Below, piece after piece: positions 16,995 through 25,323 of a stretch of DNA of 64,000 nucleotides. Positions within the stretch are counted from its first letter, which is position 1; every line of letters begins with the position of its first letter. This DNA is from Taklimakanibacter sp050251035 (GTDB lineage Bacteria > Pseudomonadota > Alphaproteobacteria > Rhizobiales > Aestuariivirgaceae): assembly GCA_050251035.1 (NCBI GenBank), contig JBFWNN010000014.1, forward strand, positions 34,291-98,290. The letters run 5' to 3'. Position numbers and translations under genes: made by a program. A model generated the notes under the pieces. The model was not told the DNA's origin and did no database searches. It was given only the letters and a program-made list of their open reading frames with translations.

Positions 16995-17786
16995 TCAGTT
17001 TCGCGATACCGCCACCTTTTCGAGACCGATCGTGCGGTCGACGACGATGACGGCGAACAGAGCGACATAGATGGTCAGCGCCGACACCGCGGCGATCAGC
17101 GGATCGACATTGTATTGGACATAGTTGAACATCTTGACCGGGATCGGCATCAGGGCCGAGGTGGTGCTGAACATGCTGACCTCGACGTTGATCCAGGAAA
17201 TGATGAAGGCGAGCAGCAATCCAGCCATGACGCCGGGCTTGATCAAAGGCAAGGTGACGAGCAGGAAGGTCTCGGCGCGGCTTGCGCCCAAATCGTCGGC
17301 GGCGTCCTCGAGCCGGGCCAGATCGTCATCGAGCGCCGCGAGCGTCGTGCGCACCACATAGGGGGCGCAGATCACCGAATGACCGACGAGCAAGGCCCAG
17401 AACGTGCGCCCGAGCCCGATCTCGGCGGCGAAATGGAACAGGGCGGCGCCGATGACGATGCCGGGGAGCGCCAACGGGGAGAGGAAGATCATCTGCAGCA
17501 CGGCCGACAGGCGTGAATCGGATTTTCTGAGGCCGATGGCCGCCGGAACGCCGATCAGCGCCGAGGCGGCCGCCGCCGCCAAGGCCAGCCCGGCGCTCAG
17601 CAGCATGGAAGAGATATAGGAGCTGTCGGCAAGGAAGCGTCCGTACCATTCGAGGGACAGGCCTTCCGGAGGGAAGCTCAAATAGCCGCTCGCGGTGAAC
17701 GAAGCCGCCACCACGATCAACAGCGGCAAGGAGAGGAAGGCGAGCGTCAGAAGGGCGACGACTCTGACCAGCAGCCCGCATCTCAT
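16995..17786 (-). CDS. PotC-like ABC transporter permease
   Basis: A 263-aa permease of the spermidine/putrescine type. It has six hydrophobic segments and the EAA loop EDAADDLGASRAETFLLVTLP. The segment PPEGLSLEWYGRFL after the first membrane helix is typical of PotC. Its start overlaps the stop of the PotB-like gene. It probably works with the PotD-like binding protein on the opposite strand at 10098. Confidence 0.94.
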   Translation of the reverse strand: MRCGLLVRVVALLTLAFLSLPLLIVVAASFTASGYLSFPPEGLSLEWYGRFLADSSYISSMLLSAGLALAAAAASALIGVPAAIGLRKSDSRLSAVLQMIFLSPLALPGIVIGAALFHFAAEIGLGRTFWALLVGHSVICAPYVVRTTLAALDDDLARLEDAADDLGASRAETFLLVTLPLIKPGVMAGLLLAFIISWINVEVSMFSTTSALMPIPVKMFNYVQYNVDPLIAAVSALTIYVALFAVIVVDRTIGLEKVAVSRN

Positions 17787-18676
17787 GCGAGGCCTCCATA
17801 GCGCAGCGCCGCGCGCCGGCGCCGCAGGGTGCGCAAGGCTGCCGCCATGACGACCCCGATGCCGAGCACCAACAGGGTCAGGACGAGGAGGACCATCGAC
17901 AATGCCGCGCCGACACGCGCATCGAAGACCACCGCATACTGCTGATAGATCAGCATCGACAGGACCGTCGACTTGCCGCCGCTCATCACCATCGGGGTGA
18001 CATAGGCGCTGCCGGCGAGGGCGAATACGATGACGCAGCCGGAAATCACGCCGCGCTGGCTCAGCGGCCAGATCACCTGGAAGAACCGGTCGAAATTGCC
18101 GGCGCCGAGATCCGACGCGGCATCCAGGAGCGAGCGGTTGATGTTCTCGAGCGATGCATAGATGCTGAGGATCATGAAGGGCAGCATGACATAGACGAGG
18201 CCCACGCCGATGCTGAAGTCATTGTAGAGCAGCGCCAGGGGCGCGCCGGTAATGCCGATGCCGAGGAGCGCGTCGTTGATCACCCCGTTCCGGCCAAGAA
18301 GCATGATCCAGGCGAATGAACGCACGATATTGCTGGTGAAGAGCGGCGTGATCATGAGGATGATCGCGAACCTGCGGGCGAGCGGGTTGCGCAGCGAGCT
18401 GATGAAATAGGCGGTGGGATAGCCGATAAGCAGGCAGATCAGCGTGACCTGGCCGGCAAGGATCATCGTGTAGACGATCACATTGGCGTAATAGCCGGTG
18501 CGCAGCAGCTTCGCATAGGGTGTGAAATCGAGACCGCCGTCGGCCCCGGTCACGCTTTGCTGCGCGACTTGCACAAGCGGGATGACAAAGAAGATCGCCA
18601 TGAAGGCAACAGGCCCCGCAAGCCACAGGAGCGGACCACCGGCCGGCCGGCCTATCGCGGCGAAGGACTTCATCAT
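17783..18676 (-). CDS. PotB-like ABC transporter permease
   Basis: A 297-aa permease. Family features are FFVIPLVQVAQQSV near the start and the EAA-type loop DAASDLGAGNFDRFFQVIWP. ATG 18676 overlaps the PotA-like stop (ATGATGA), so it is translated in coupling with it; a second ATG follows directly at 18673. The frame is open further upstream but that part is antisense-like and basic. Confidence 0.94.
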   Translation of the reverse strand: MMKSFAAIGRPAGGPLLWLAGPVAFMAIFFVIPLVQVAQQSVTGADGGLDFTPYAKLLRTGYYANVIVYTMILAGQVTLICLLIGYPTAYFISSLRNPLARRFAIILMITPLFTSNIVRSFAWIMLLGRNGVINDALLGIGITGAPLALLYNDFSIGVGLVYVMLPFMILSIYASLENINRSLLDAASDLGAGNFDRFFQVIWPLSQRGVISGCVIVFALAGSAYVTPMVMSGGKSTVLSMLIYQQYAVVFDARVGAALSMVLLVLTLLVLGIGVVMAAALRTLRRRRAALRYGGLA

Positions 18677-19758
18677 GTGGCCGCGAACCGGCGCGCCGAG
18701 CGGGGATGCCAGGAAAGATAGACGTCCTCGTCGACGGCGCATTTGGCGTCGGATACGGCCTGCGTGACCGCGATCTCGCCGCCGGCCGGGGTGCGGCATA
18801 TGTACGAAACGAACGGCCCCTTGAACACCTTCTGCACGATATGTCCGCGCAGGAACTGGAACACGGTCTCATCGGGCGCCTGGGCGGCTATCTGTATGCT
18901 TTCCGGGCGCACCATCAGTTGCGCAGGCGAGGGGGAGCGTGTTTCCGGGCCGCGCAGCGCCTCGCGCGGCAAGTCGATGAAATTCGCCTCGCCGATGAAG
19001 CCGCCGACAAAACGTGTGGCCGGCTCATCGTAGATCTCGCGTCCGCTGCCGACCTGTTCGATGCGTCCCTGGTTCATCACCACGATACGGTCCGCCATGG
19101 TCAAGGCTTCATCCTGGTCATGGGTGACGAAGACGAAGGTCATGCCGAGATGGCGTTGCAGGGACTTGAGCTCGAGCTGCATGCGCTTGCGCAATTGAAG
19201 ATCGAGCGCGGCAAGGGGCTCATCGAGGAGGAGCACGGCAGGCCGGTTGACGATGGCGCGGGCGAGCGCGACACGTTGCTGCTGGCCGCCGGAGAGTTGC
19301 GCCGGGTAACGCTCGGCCAGTTCGCTCATGCCGACAAGCTTGAGCGCCGCCTGAACAGCGTCGCGAATCTCCTGGGCGGGCAATCTGGCGCGACGCGGCC
19401 CGAAGGCGACATTCTCGAAAACCGGCATATGCGGGAACAGGGCGTAGTTCTGGAAGACGGTGTTGACCGGACGCCGATTCGCCGGCACCGCCGTCATGTC
19501 GCGGCCGTCGATCCGGATTTCTCCGCCGGTCGGCTCTTGCAGGCCGGCGATGACCTTGAGGAGAGTGGTCTTGCCGCATCCCGATGGTCCGAGCAAAGCG
19601 AGGAATTCGCCGCGCTCGATGACCAGATCGATGTTGTCCAGGGCCGTATGCGCGCCGAAGCTGCGCGTGATGCCGACCGCGGCCAGGATTTCCCGTCGCG
19701 CGCCGGGGGAAGGGCGGTCGGGCGTTGCCCCAGGCGCATGGCTGCGCGCAATGGTCAT
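18673..19758 (-). CDS. PotA-like ABC transporter ATPase
   Basis: A 361-aa ATPase. Walker A is GPSGCGKTT, the signature LSGGQQQRVALARAI, Walker B VLLLDEPLAALD, and the switch histidine FVTHDQDEALTMADRI. After about residue 245 a TOBE-type regulatory domain follows. The start ATG 19758 lies in the stop of the dehydrogenase gene upstream (ATGA). It powers PotB/PotC. Since no other ATPase is present in this regulon, it may also serve the ATPase-less polar amino-acid permeases at 11996-13545; this is speculation and the EAA loops differ. Confidence 0.94.
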   Translation of the reverse strand: MTIARSHAPGATPDRPSPGARREILAAVGITRSFGAHTALDNIDLVIERGEFLALLGPSGCGKTTLLKVIAGLQEPTGGEIRIDGRDMTAVPANRRPVNTVFQNYALFPHMPVFENVAFGPRRARLPAQEIRDAVQAALKLVGMSELAERYPAQLSGGQQQRVALARAIVNRPAVLLLDEPLAALDLQLRKRMQLELKSLQRHLGMTFVFVTHDQDEALTMADRIVVMNQGRIEQVGSGREIYDEPATRFVGGFIGEANFIDLPREALRGPETRSPSPAQLMVRPESIQIAAQAPDETVFQFLRGHIVQKVFKGPFVSYICRTPAGGEIAVTQAVSDAKCAVDEDVYLSWHPRSARRFAAT

Positions 19759-20552
19759 TGGGCCGTCCATGCGCCGTCGATCGGCAGCGCGGCGCCGTTC
19801 ACCTGCGCCGCCGCCTGCGTGCACAGGAACAGGGCCAGGCCCGCGACCTCCTCCAGTTCCGCGAATTCGAGCGAGGGCTGCTTCTCGATCAGAAGGTTCT
19901 TCCGCGCCTCTTCGAAGGAAACACCGGTCCGCTCGGCGACGGAGGTGATCTGGCGTGCCGACAACGGCGTCATGATCCAGCCCGGGCAAATGGCATTGCA
20001 GGTCACACCGAAGCGAGCGCCCTCGAGCGCAGCGACCTTGGTGAGACCGACGATGCCGTGCTTCGAAGCCACATAGGCGCTCTTGTCGGGAGATCCGACC
20101 AGGCCGTGAACCGACGAGATGTTGATGATGCGTCCCCAACGGCGCTCCTTCATGGCGCCGATGAGGCCGCGGATCATGCGGAACGGCGCCGTCAGGTTGA
20201 CCGCCAGCACCCGGTCCCATTCCGCCAAGGGAAAGCTTTCGAGCGGACAGATATGCTGCGTGCCGGCATTGTTGACCAGGATGTCTATCGTCGGATTGTC
20301 CCGGACGGCACGGGCGAGAAGATCGGCAACCTGCTGCGGGTCCGTCACATCGGCAGGATAGAAGGTGACCTTGCCGCCGTGCTGGCGCATCTCGTCGCAC
20401 TGCCTTTCGATCGCGGCCGCATCGCCGAGTCCGGTGACGATGATGCCGGCGCCCGCTCTGGCCAGCTTCTCGGCAATGGCTTTGCCGAGGCCGCTGGTCG
20501 AGCCGGTCACCAAAGCTGTCTTACCTTCGAGCTCCACGTCGTTCTCCTTCAC
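19755..20552 (-). CDS. 3-hydroxybutyrate-dehydrogenase-like SDR
   Basis: A 265-aa short-chain dehydrogenase. Cofactor motif TGSTSGLGKAIA, VNNAGTQH, catalytic ISSVHGLVGSPDKSAYVASKHG, NAICPGWIMTPL and the C-terminal GAWTAQ all match D-beta-hydroxybutyrate dehydrogenases of the BdhA type (3-hydroxybutyrate to acetoacetate, NAD). Family members with this signature also act on other short hydroxy acids, so the true substrate may be a pathway intermediate. Its start overlaps the stop of SDR C. Confidence 0.88.
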   Translation of the reverse strand: MKENDVELEGKTALVTGSTSGLGKAIAEKLARAGAGIIVTGLGDAAAIERQCDEMRQHGGKVTFYPADVTDPQQVADLLARAVRDNPTIDILVNNAGTQHICPLESFPLAEWDRVLAVNLTAPFRMIRGLIGAMKERRWGRIINISSVHGLVGSPDKSAYVASKHGIVGLTKVAALEGARFGVTCNAICPGWIMTPLSARQITSVAERTGVSFEEARKNLLIEKQPSLEFAELEEVAGLALFLCTQAAAQVNGAALPIDGAWTAQ

Positions 20553-21328
20553 ACCATGACGTAGCCGCCGCTTGCCACGACGGTCTCGCCCACCACATAT
20601 CTGTTCCGGCTGGAGGCCAGGAACGCCACGATCTCGGCGATCTCCTCGGGCAGCGCCGCCCGGCGCACCGGTATGCGCGGAATGCGCTCGGTCAGCCAGT
20701 CGGCCTGCGCCGACGCTTCGGTCGCGATGTTGCCCGGGCTGACCCCGTTGACGAGGACCTCATGCGGCGCAAACTCGACGGCGAAGGTACGGATGACACT
20801 GAGCAGGGCGGCCTTCGCGGCGGCATAATGCGGCAGCGTCGGATTCGGGCCATAAGCGCCGGAGGAAACGATACAGACGATCCTGCCGTAACCGCGCCCG
20901 ATCATCGCTCGTCCGAAGGCGCGCGTGCACAGGAAGGCCGACTTCGTATTGACGGCGAAAACCTCGTCCCATCTCTGCGCGGACACGGTCATGATCGATT
21001 CGAAAGGGAAGAAGCCGGCGTTGTTCACCAGGACATGCGGCGCCCCTTGCCGGCCGATCAGCTCCGCCGCGGCCGCTTCGACCGCCGCCTCGTCGCTGAC
21101 GTCGACATCGCGGCCCGAGGCCGCGTGGCCGTTCGCGCTGAGCTTCGCCACCGCCGCCGCCAGGGCATCGGGATTGCGGTCGAGAATGTGGACGCTCGCG
21201 CCGCGCTGGGCGAGGAGGAGCGCGGTGGCGAAGCCCAGGCCCTGGGCACCGCCAGTGATGACCGCCAATTGCCCGGCGAAGGGCGTGTCCTGGGAGCTCT
21301 GCAGCACTCTGTATCGGCTTTCTGGCAT
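20549..21328 (-). CDS. SDR-family oxidoreductase C
   Basis: A 259-aa short-chain dehydrogenase with cofactor motif TGGAQGLG, VNNAG and catalytic VSSGAYGPNPTLPHYAAAK. An Asp in HILDRNPD favours NAD. It leads the six-cistron stretch from here to the PotC-like gene and probably to the VOC gene. The third copy of the palindrome lies directly upstream of its ATG. Confidence 0.92.
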   Translation of the reverse strand: MPESRYRVLQSSQDTPFAGQLAVITGGAQGLGFATALLLAQRGASVHILDRNPDALAAAVAKLSANGHAASGRDVDVSDEAAVEAAAAELIGRQGAPHVLVNNAGFFPFESIMTVSAQRWDEVFAVNTKSAFLCTRAFGRAMIGRGYGRIVCIVSSGAYGPNPTLPHYAAAKAALLSVIRTFAVEFAPHEVLVNGVSPGNIATEASAQADWLTERIPRIPVRRAALPEEIAEIVAFLASSRNRYVVGETVVASGGYVMV

Positions 21329-21337
21329 CTCAAAAAT

Positions 21338-21353
21338 GGTTCACTATTGAACA
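21338..21353 (-). promoter_or_regulatory. MarR-regulon palindrome, copy 3
   Basis: On the minus strand TGTTC, six bases (AATAGT), GAACC, ending 10 bp before the ATG at 21328. It is the most diverged of the four copies (outer bases differ), but spacing and inner GTTC/GAAC arms are kept. Confidence 0.65.
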
Positions 21354-21384
21354 GCTATATCGGGCGCGGCGAATGTTGCCGCCG

Positions 21385-22431
21385 TCACGCGGCCATGGCC
21401 TTGCGCACCGCCGGGATGACGGCATTGCCCATCTTTTCGATCGAACCCGTCACTTTGGCCGCATCGAGTCCGCCGACGCTCATCATGCAGGCATAGTGGC
21501 TCGCCCGCAGCGCGCGCGCTTCAGCGACGATCTTTTCGATACAGGTCTGCGCGTCGCCGATGATGGTGTTGCGGACGATGTCGTCGAGCGTGGGCTCATC
21601 CTTGGCCGGCAGGTCCATGGGGGCGTTGCGGTCGAACTGGGCGTAGTTGAAACGGAAGGCGGCGGCGGCGCGCGTCGAGTACCGGAAGGCTTCGGCGGCG
21701 GCGAGCGCGTCCTGCTTCGAATCGGTTACATGGACGAAGCGCATGACGGTCATCGGCAGGCTTTTCGGGTCGACCCCTTCCTCCCGCGCGATAGAGTCGT
21801 AGAAGGCGCGCTGATCGACCACTTGCTGAAACGGGCTCCACCCCGGCGACAGCATGGGAATGTAGCCGCGCCGCGCCGCCATGCGGGGAAATGTCGGGTG
21901 TCTGAGGGCCGCCGCGGCGAAGATGGCCGGCGTCTTCGAATGGGCGTGAACCGCTATTCCGGTCTCCGGAATGTCGTAATACTTGCCGCGATAGGCCACT
22001 TTGCCGGTCTCGATCGCCTGATGGAACAGATCCATGATCTCGATCGTGCGATCACCGGCCTCGGCGATCGGAACCCTGTAGCGTTCGAATTCGTAGCCCT
22101 GATAGCCCGTGCCGATGCCGAAATCGATGCGCCCATCGGTCATCAGGCTCAGCATGGAGTATTCCTGGATAAGCCGCAGCGGATCGTAGAGAGGCAATAC
22201 CAGGACGCCGGGGGCGAAGCGGATGTTCGTGGTTTTTCCGGCGAGCCAGGCCGCCGTCATCAGCGGCGAGACCGAGAGACCGTAACTCGAGAAATGGTGC
22301 TCGGCTATCCACACCATGTCCATTCCGACCGCTTCGGCCAAGCGGACCTCATGCAGGAGCTGTTGGAACGTGCCGGCTGCGGAAGCCTGTGGATCGCGCT
22401 TCTGGACGAGATTGAATGTACCGATCTTCAC
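21385..22431 (-). CDS. Luciferase-like (LLM) flavin-dependent monooxygenase
   Basis: A 348-aa TIM-barrel flavin monooxygenase of the bacterial luciferase superfamily. It has MKIGTFNLVQKRD, VWIAEHHFSSYG (the AEHHF motif of LuxA-type members), GRIDFGIGTGYQ and RMAARRGYIPMLSP. Such enzymes need reduced FMN from a partner; the reductase at 16075 is the candidate. GTG 22431 is preferred to TTG 22446 because AGGAG precedes it. It is not especially close to RutA in sequence. Possible chemistry is oxygen insertion next to a heteroatom or carbonyl. Confidence 0.9.
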   Translation of the reverse strand: MKIGTFNLVQKRDPQASAAGTFQQLLHEVRLAEAVGMDMVWIAEHHFSSYGLSVSPLMTAAWLAGKTTNIRFAPGVLVLPLYDPLRLIQEYSMLSLMTDGRIDFGIGTGYQGYEFERYRVPIAEAGDRTIEIMDLFHQAIETGKVAYRGKYYDIPETGIAVHAHSKTPAIFAAAALRHPTFPRMAARRGYIPMLSPGWSPFQQVVDQRAFYDSIAREEGVDPKSLPMTVMRFVHVTDSKQDALAAAEAFRYSTRAAAAFRFNYAQFDRNAPMDLPAKDEPTLDDIVRNTIIGDAQTCIEKIVAEARALRASHYACMMSVGGLDAAKVTGSIEKMGNAVIPAVRKAMAA

Positions 22432-22450
22432 GGCGTCTCCTGACAATAAT

Positions 22451-22466
22451 AGTTCTATATGGAACT
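22451..22466 (-). promoter_or_regulatory. MarR-regulon palindrome, copy 4
   Basis: AGTTC-TATATG-GAACT within a longer near-palindrome (TAGTTC...GAACTA). It lies 20 bp before the start of the monooxygenase and about 190 bp before the MarR gene transcribed away from it, so it could control both. Confidence 0.7.
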
Positions 22467-22652
22467 ATAATTCAATCAACCTCGAATGCAAGGACTTTCT
22501 GGGCAGGCGCGGCGAGCCAGCCTGGACGATTGCCGGCTGGCGATTGCAGTCGGGACAGATCGCGGTGTGACGCTGCAGGCCGAGCTTGTTTGCGGAGGCT
22601 CGTCGCATGCGCTATGCATGAAAATCCCGAATGGTTGATCAGAGGCGGATGA

Positions 22653-23207
22653 ATGCGCAATCCAACACGTCGCTCGGATTCGAACGCGAAGGCGTCCCGC
22701 AAGCGCGCGTCATCGCCAAAGAGGGCGGAGGAATCGAACGATCGCGCGACGGACTTCCAGGTCCTGAACAAGGATCCAGTGAAATTCGGCTACCGCATCG
22801 CGGTGCTGCGGAACTGGTATGGCGGCCCGGCCTACCGGCAGCTCGAAATGGACAACGGCATCACCGAGTCCGAAGCGAGCGTGGTGTTCTTCCTCGGGCG
22901 CCGCGACGGCAGCCTGGCTCAGGACATCGCCGATACGATCGGGCGTCCCAAGAACAGCATCAGCCGAGCCGTGCATCTTCTGCTCGCCAAAAAAATGGTG
23001 CGCCGCGTCGCCGGCAAGGTGGACCGGCGGCAGAAGCAGCTCTATCTGACGGACAGCGGTTGGGTCGCCTACCAGAAGATCGTGCCGATGTTTCTCGCCC
23101 GCGAAAGCCAGCTCGTCTCCACCTTGTCAGGTCCGGAGCTCGCCTTCCTCGACGCCGTCCTGACCAAGATGGTGGACCATCTTCCGGACTGGGCCAGGGG
23201 CTATTAG
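22653..23207 (+). CDS. MarR-family transcriptional regulator
   Basis: A 184-aa protein with a long basic N-terminal tail (about residues 1-35, rich in Arg/Lys/Ser) before a MarR winged helix. The domain shows ITESEASVVFFLGRRDGS, AQDIADTIGRPKNSISRAVHLLLAKKMVRRVAGKVD (recognition helix and wing, given here in parts) and QLYLTDSGW. It is divergent from the monooxygenase and is the only regulator inside the block that carries the four palindromes, so it is the most likely reader of them. Dimeric MarR proteins bind palindromes of about this size. Ligand unknown. Confidence 0.9.
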   Translation: MRNPTRRSDSNAKASRKRASSPKRAEESNDRATDFQVLNKDPVKFGYRIAVLRNWYGGPAYRQLEMDNGITESEASVVFFLGRRDGSLAQDIADTIGRPKNSISRAVHLLLAKKMVRRVAGKVDRRQKQLYLTDSGWVAYQKIVPMFLARESQLVSTLSGPELAFLDAVLTKMVDHLPDWARGY

Positions 23208-23423
23208 CATCGCCGGTTTTGCGGGCCTGCGCCCGCGGCGTACGGAGCGCGACCATAAAAATGGACACTCTCTAGGTATATCAATCGGTTAATCGTGCCC
23301 GTGGGGGCGCGCTCGGAGAAGCTGCGGGTGGCCGGGCAAGCACTCTTGACAGTTTGGCCTATATCATCATCATTGATGATGATAAGACGGCAGGCAAGAC
23401 AGCCTCACGGGAGGGACGGCCCC
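23208..23423 (+). promoter_or_regulatory. TRAP operon promoter region with 23-bp palindrome (23362-23384)
   Basis: TTGACA at 23346-23351 is a good -35 box. Eleven bases downstream a palindrome TATCATCATCA-T-TGATGATGATA (23362-23384) has perfect 11-base arms around one central base and covers the place where the -10 box must lie. A repressor bound there would block the promoter. The FCD regulator at the end of the operon (26891) is the first candidate. Confidence 0.65.
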
Positions 23424-24029
23424 ATGCATGAACGAGATCGCCCTTCCCGGGGCGGGACGGCGCCGAATCCGGTGCCGGCGGCCGGCCGGCGCGTCGCGGG
23501 ACCGCTCACCACGCTGGCCGACGGCATCAACGGGATCATCTACTGGCTGCTCGCCGCCCTGATGGCCGCGATCAGCATACTCACCTTCCTGCAGGTGCTG
23601 GTCCGGCTGGCGCTCAATGCCTCCGGGATCAACCTGTCCGTGCCGTGGAGCGAGGAGCTCAGCCGGTCGCTGATGATCTGGCTGATCTTCCTGGGCGCCG
23701 CCTATGCCTGCCGCCGCGCGCAGATGATCGCCCTGACCTTCGTGGTGGACATGGTCCCGCGGCGTCTCATGCGCGTCATGGACGGGCTCGCCGCACTCCT
23801 GTGCATCCTCTTCTATGGGCTCCTGGTGGCCGTGGGGCTCAAGGCGACATCCTTCGGATGGATCGAGATGAGCCCGGTACTGCAGTTCCCGAGGGCCTAT
23901 GTGTATCTCGCCATGCCGGTCGGCATGACGATCATGATCCTCAACACCATCGCCTTGCTCTGCGAGCGCGGGATGTTCGCCCGCGATTACCGCCGCGAAC
24001 CGGCGGTCGAGGAGGGGGCCGCCACATGA
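23424..24029 (+). CDS. TRAP transporter small permease (DctQ type)
   Basis: A 201-aa inner-membrane protein with four hydrophobic segments: YWLLAALMAAISILTFLQVL, the one at LMIWLIFLGAAYA, LCILFYGLLVAVGL and MPVGMTIMILNTIALL. The conserved PWSEELSRSLMIWL motif is typical of DctQ. ATG 23424 has GGGAGGGA upstream; earlier in-frame codons give no signal. It overlaps the large permease by 4 bases. Confidence 0.93.
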   Translation: MHERDRPSRGGTAPNPVPAAGRRVAGPLTTLADGINGIIYWLLAALMAAISILTFLQVLVRLALNASGINLSVPWSEELSRSLMIWLIFLGAAYACRRAQMIALTFVVDMVPRRLMRVMDGLAALLCILFYGLLVAVGLKATSFGWIEMSPVLQFPRAYVYLAMPVGMTIMILNTIALLCERGMFARDYRREPAVEEGAAT

Positions 24030-25297
24030 TCGTCGCGCTCGTCCTGCTGCTCGCGCTCTTCGCGATCGGCGTGCCGATCGCGCTGGCGCTCGGCATAGCG
24101 CCCGTCTGGGCGATCTGGGACCGCGGCATATCGCTGGTGATCCTGCCGCAGATCATCTTCGAATCGCTCGATTCCTTCGCGCTCATGGCCATCCCGTTCT
24201 TCGTCCTGGCCGGCAAGCTGATGCAGGCGGGCGGGATAGCCACCCGGCTGATCAACCTCGCCGTCGCCCTGACCGGCTGGATGCGCGGCGGTCTCGCCAG
24301 CGCGTCGGTCCTGACCTCGATGATCTTCGCGACCATGTCGGGGTCGTCCTCGGCCACCGCCGCCGCGATCGGCACCACGCTCATCCCGTCGATGGAGCGC
24401 AACCGCTATCCCTATCCCTTCGCCGCCGCGACCGTCGCCGCCTCGGCCGAGCTCGGCGCCATCATCCCGCCCTCGGTGCCGATGATCGTCTATGCCGTCG
24501 TCGCCAATGTCTCGATCGCCGACCTGTTCCTCGCCGGCATCATTCCGGGCCTGCTCATCGGCTTTTCGCTGATCTTCTACGTCACTGCCGTCTCGTGGTG
24601 GAAGAGCTACGGCACCGTCACGCAAGTCCGCCTCGGGGCCTGGCTGCGCGGCGTCGGCACGGCGTTGCGCCAGGCCAGTCTCTCGCTGGTCATGCCCCTC
24701 ATCGTGCTCGGCGGCATCTATGGCGGCCTGTTCACGCCCACCGAAGCCGCGGTCGTGGCCGTGGCCTATGCGCTGGTGATCGGCGTCTTCATCTACAAGG
24801 AGGTCAAGCTGCGCGATCTCCCGGAGCTGTTCTTCTCGGCCGCCCTCACCTCCGCCATCGTCCTGGTGATCGTCGCCTTCGCTTCCGTCTTCGCCTATGC
24901 GCTGTCGATCTATCAGCTGCCGCAGACGGTCGCGGCGGGCATCCGCTCGATCACCGACAATCCGGTGGTCTTCCTGCTGGCCGTCAATATCCTGCTTCTG
25001 GTCGTCGGCATGTTCATCGAGACCCTGGCGGCGATCGTCATCATCGCGCCGATACTGGTTCCGGTGGCCATGGCGATGGGCATAGATCCGATCCATTTCG
25101 GCGCCATCATCATCGTCAACCTGGCGACGGGCATGGTCACGCCGCCGGTCGGCGTCAACCTGTTCATCGTCTCGCACATCGCCGGCATCAGGATGGAAGC
25201 CATGATCAGGCCGCTGCTCGGCTTCCTCGCGATCATCATTCTCGATCTCCTGATCATTTCCTATGTGCCGGGCTTGAGCACATTCCTGATCCGCTAG
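24026..25297 (+). CDS. TRAP transporter large permease (DctM type)
   Basis: A 423-aa membrane protein with about twelve hydrophobic segments, the sodium-coupled translocation subunit. Family features are SFALMAIPFFVLAGKLM, FATMSGSSSATAAAIGTTLIPSM, IIPPSVPMIVYA and ATGMVTPPVGVNLF. The start ATG 24026 lies inside the stop of the DctQ gene; the open frame upstream is antisense-like. It imports an organic acid or similar anion captured by the next gene product. Confidence 0.95.
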   Translation: MIVALVLLLALFAIGVPIALALGIAPVWAIWDRGISLVILPQIIFESLDSFALMAIPFFVLAGKLMQAGGIATRLINLAVALTGWMRGGLASASVLTSMIFATMSGSSSATAAAIGTTLIPSMERNRYPYPFAAATVAASAELGAIIPPSVPMIVYAVVANVSIADLFLAGIIPGLLIGFSLIFYVTAVSWWKSYGTVTQVRLGAWLRGVGTALRQASLSLVMPLIVLGGIYGGLFTPTEAAVVAVAYALVIGVFIYKEVKLRDLPELFFSAALTSAIVLVIVAFASVFAYALSIYQLPQTVAAGIRSITDNPVVFLLAVNILLLVVGMFIETLAAIVIIAPILVPVAMAMGIDPIHFGAIIIVNLATGMVTPPVGVNLFIVSHIAGIRMEAMIRPLLGFLAIIILDLLIISYVPGLSTFLIR

Positions 25298-25323
25298 ACC
25301 GCCTCAATGAAAGGGAGGACCAA

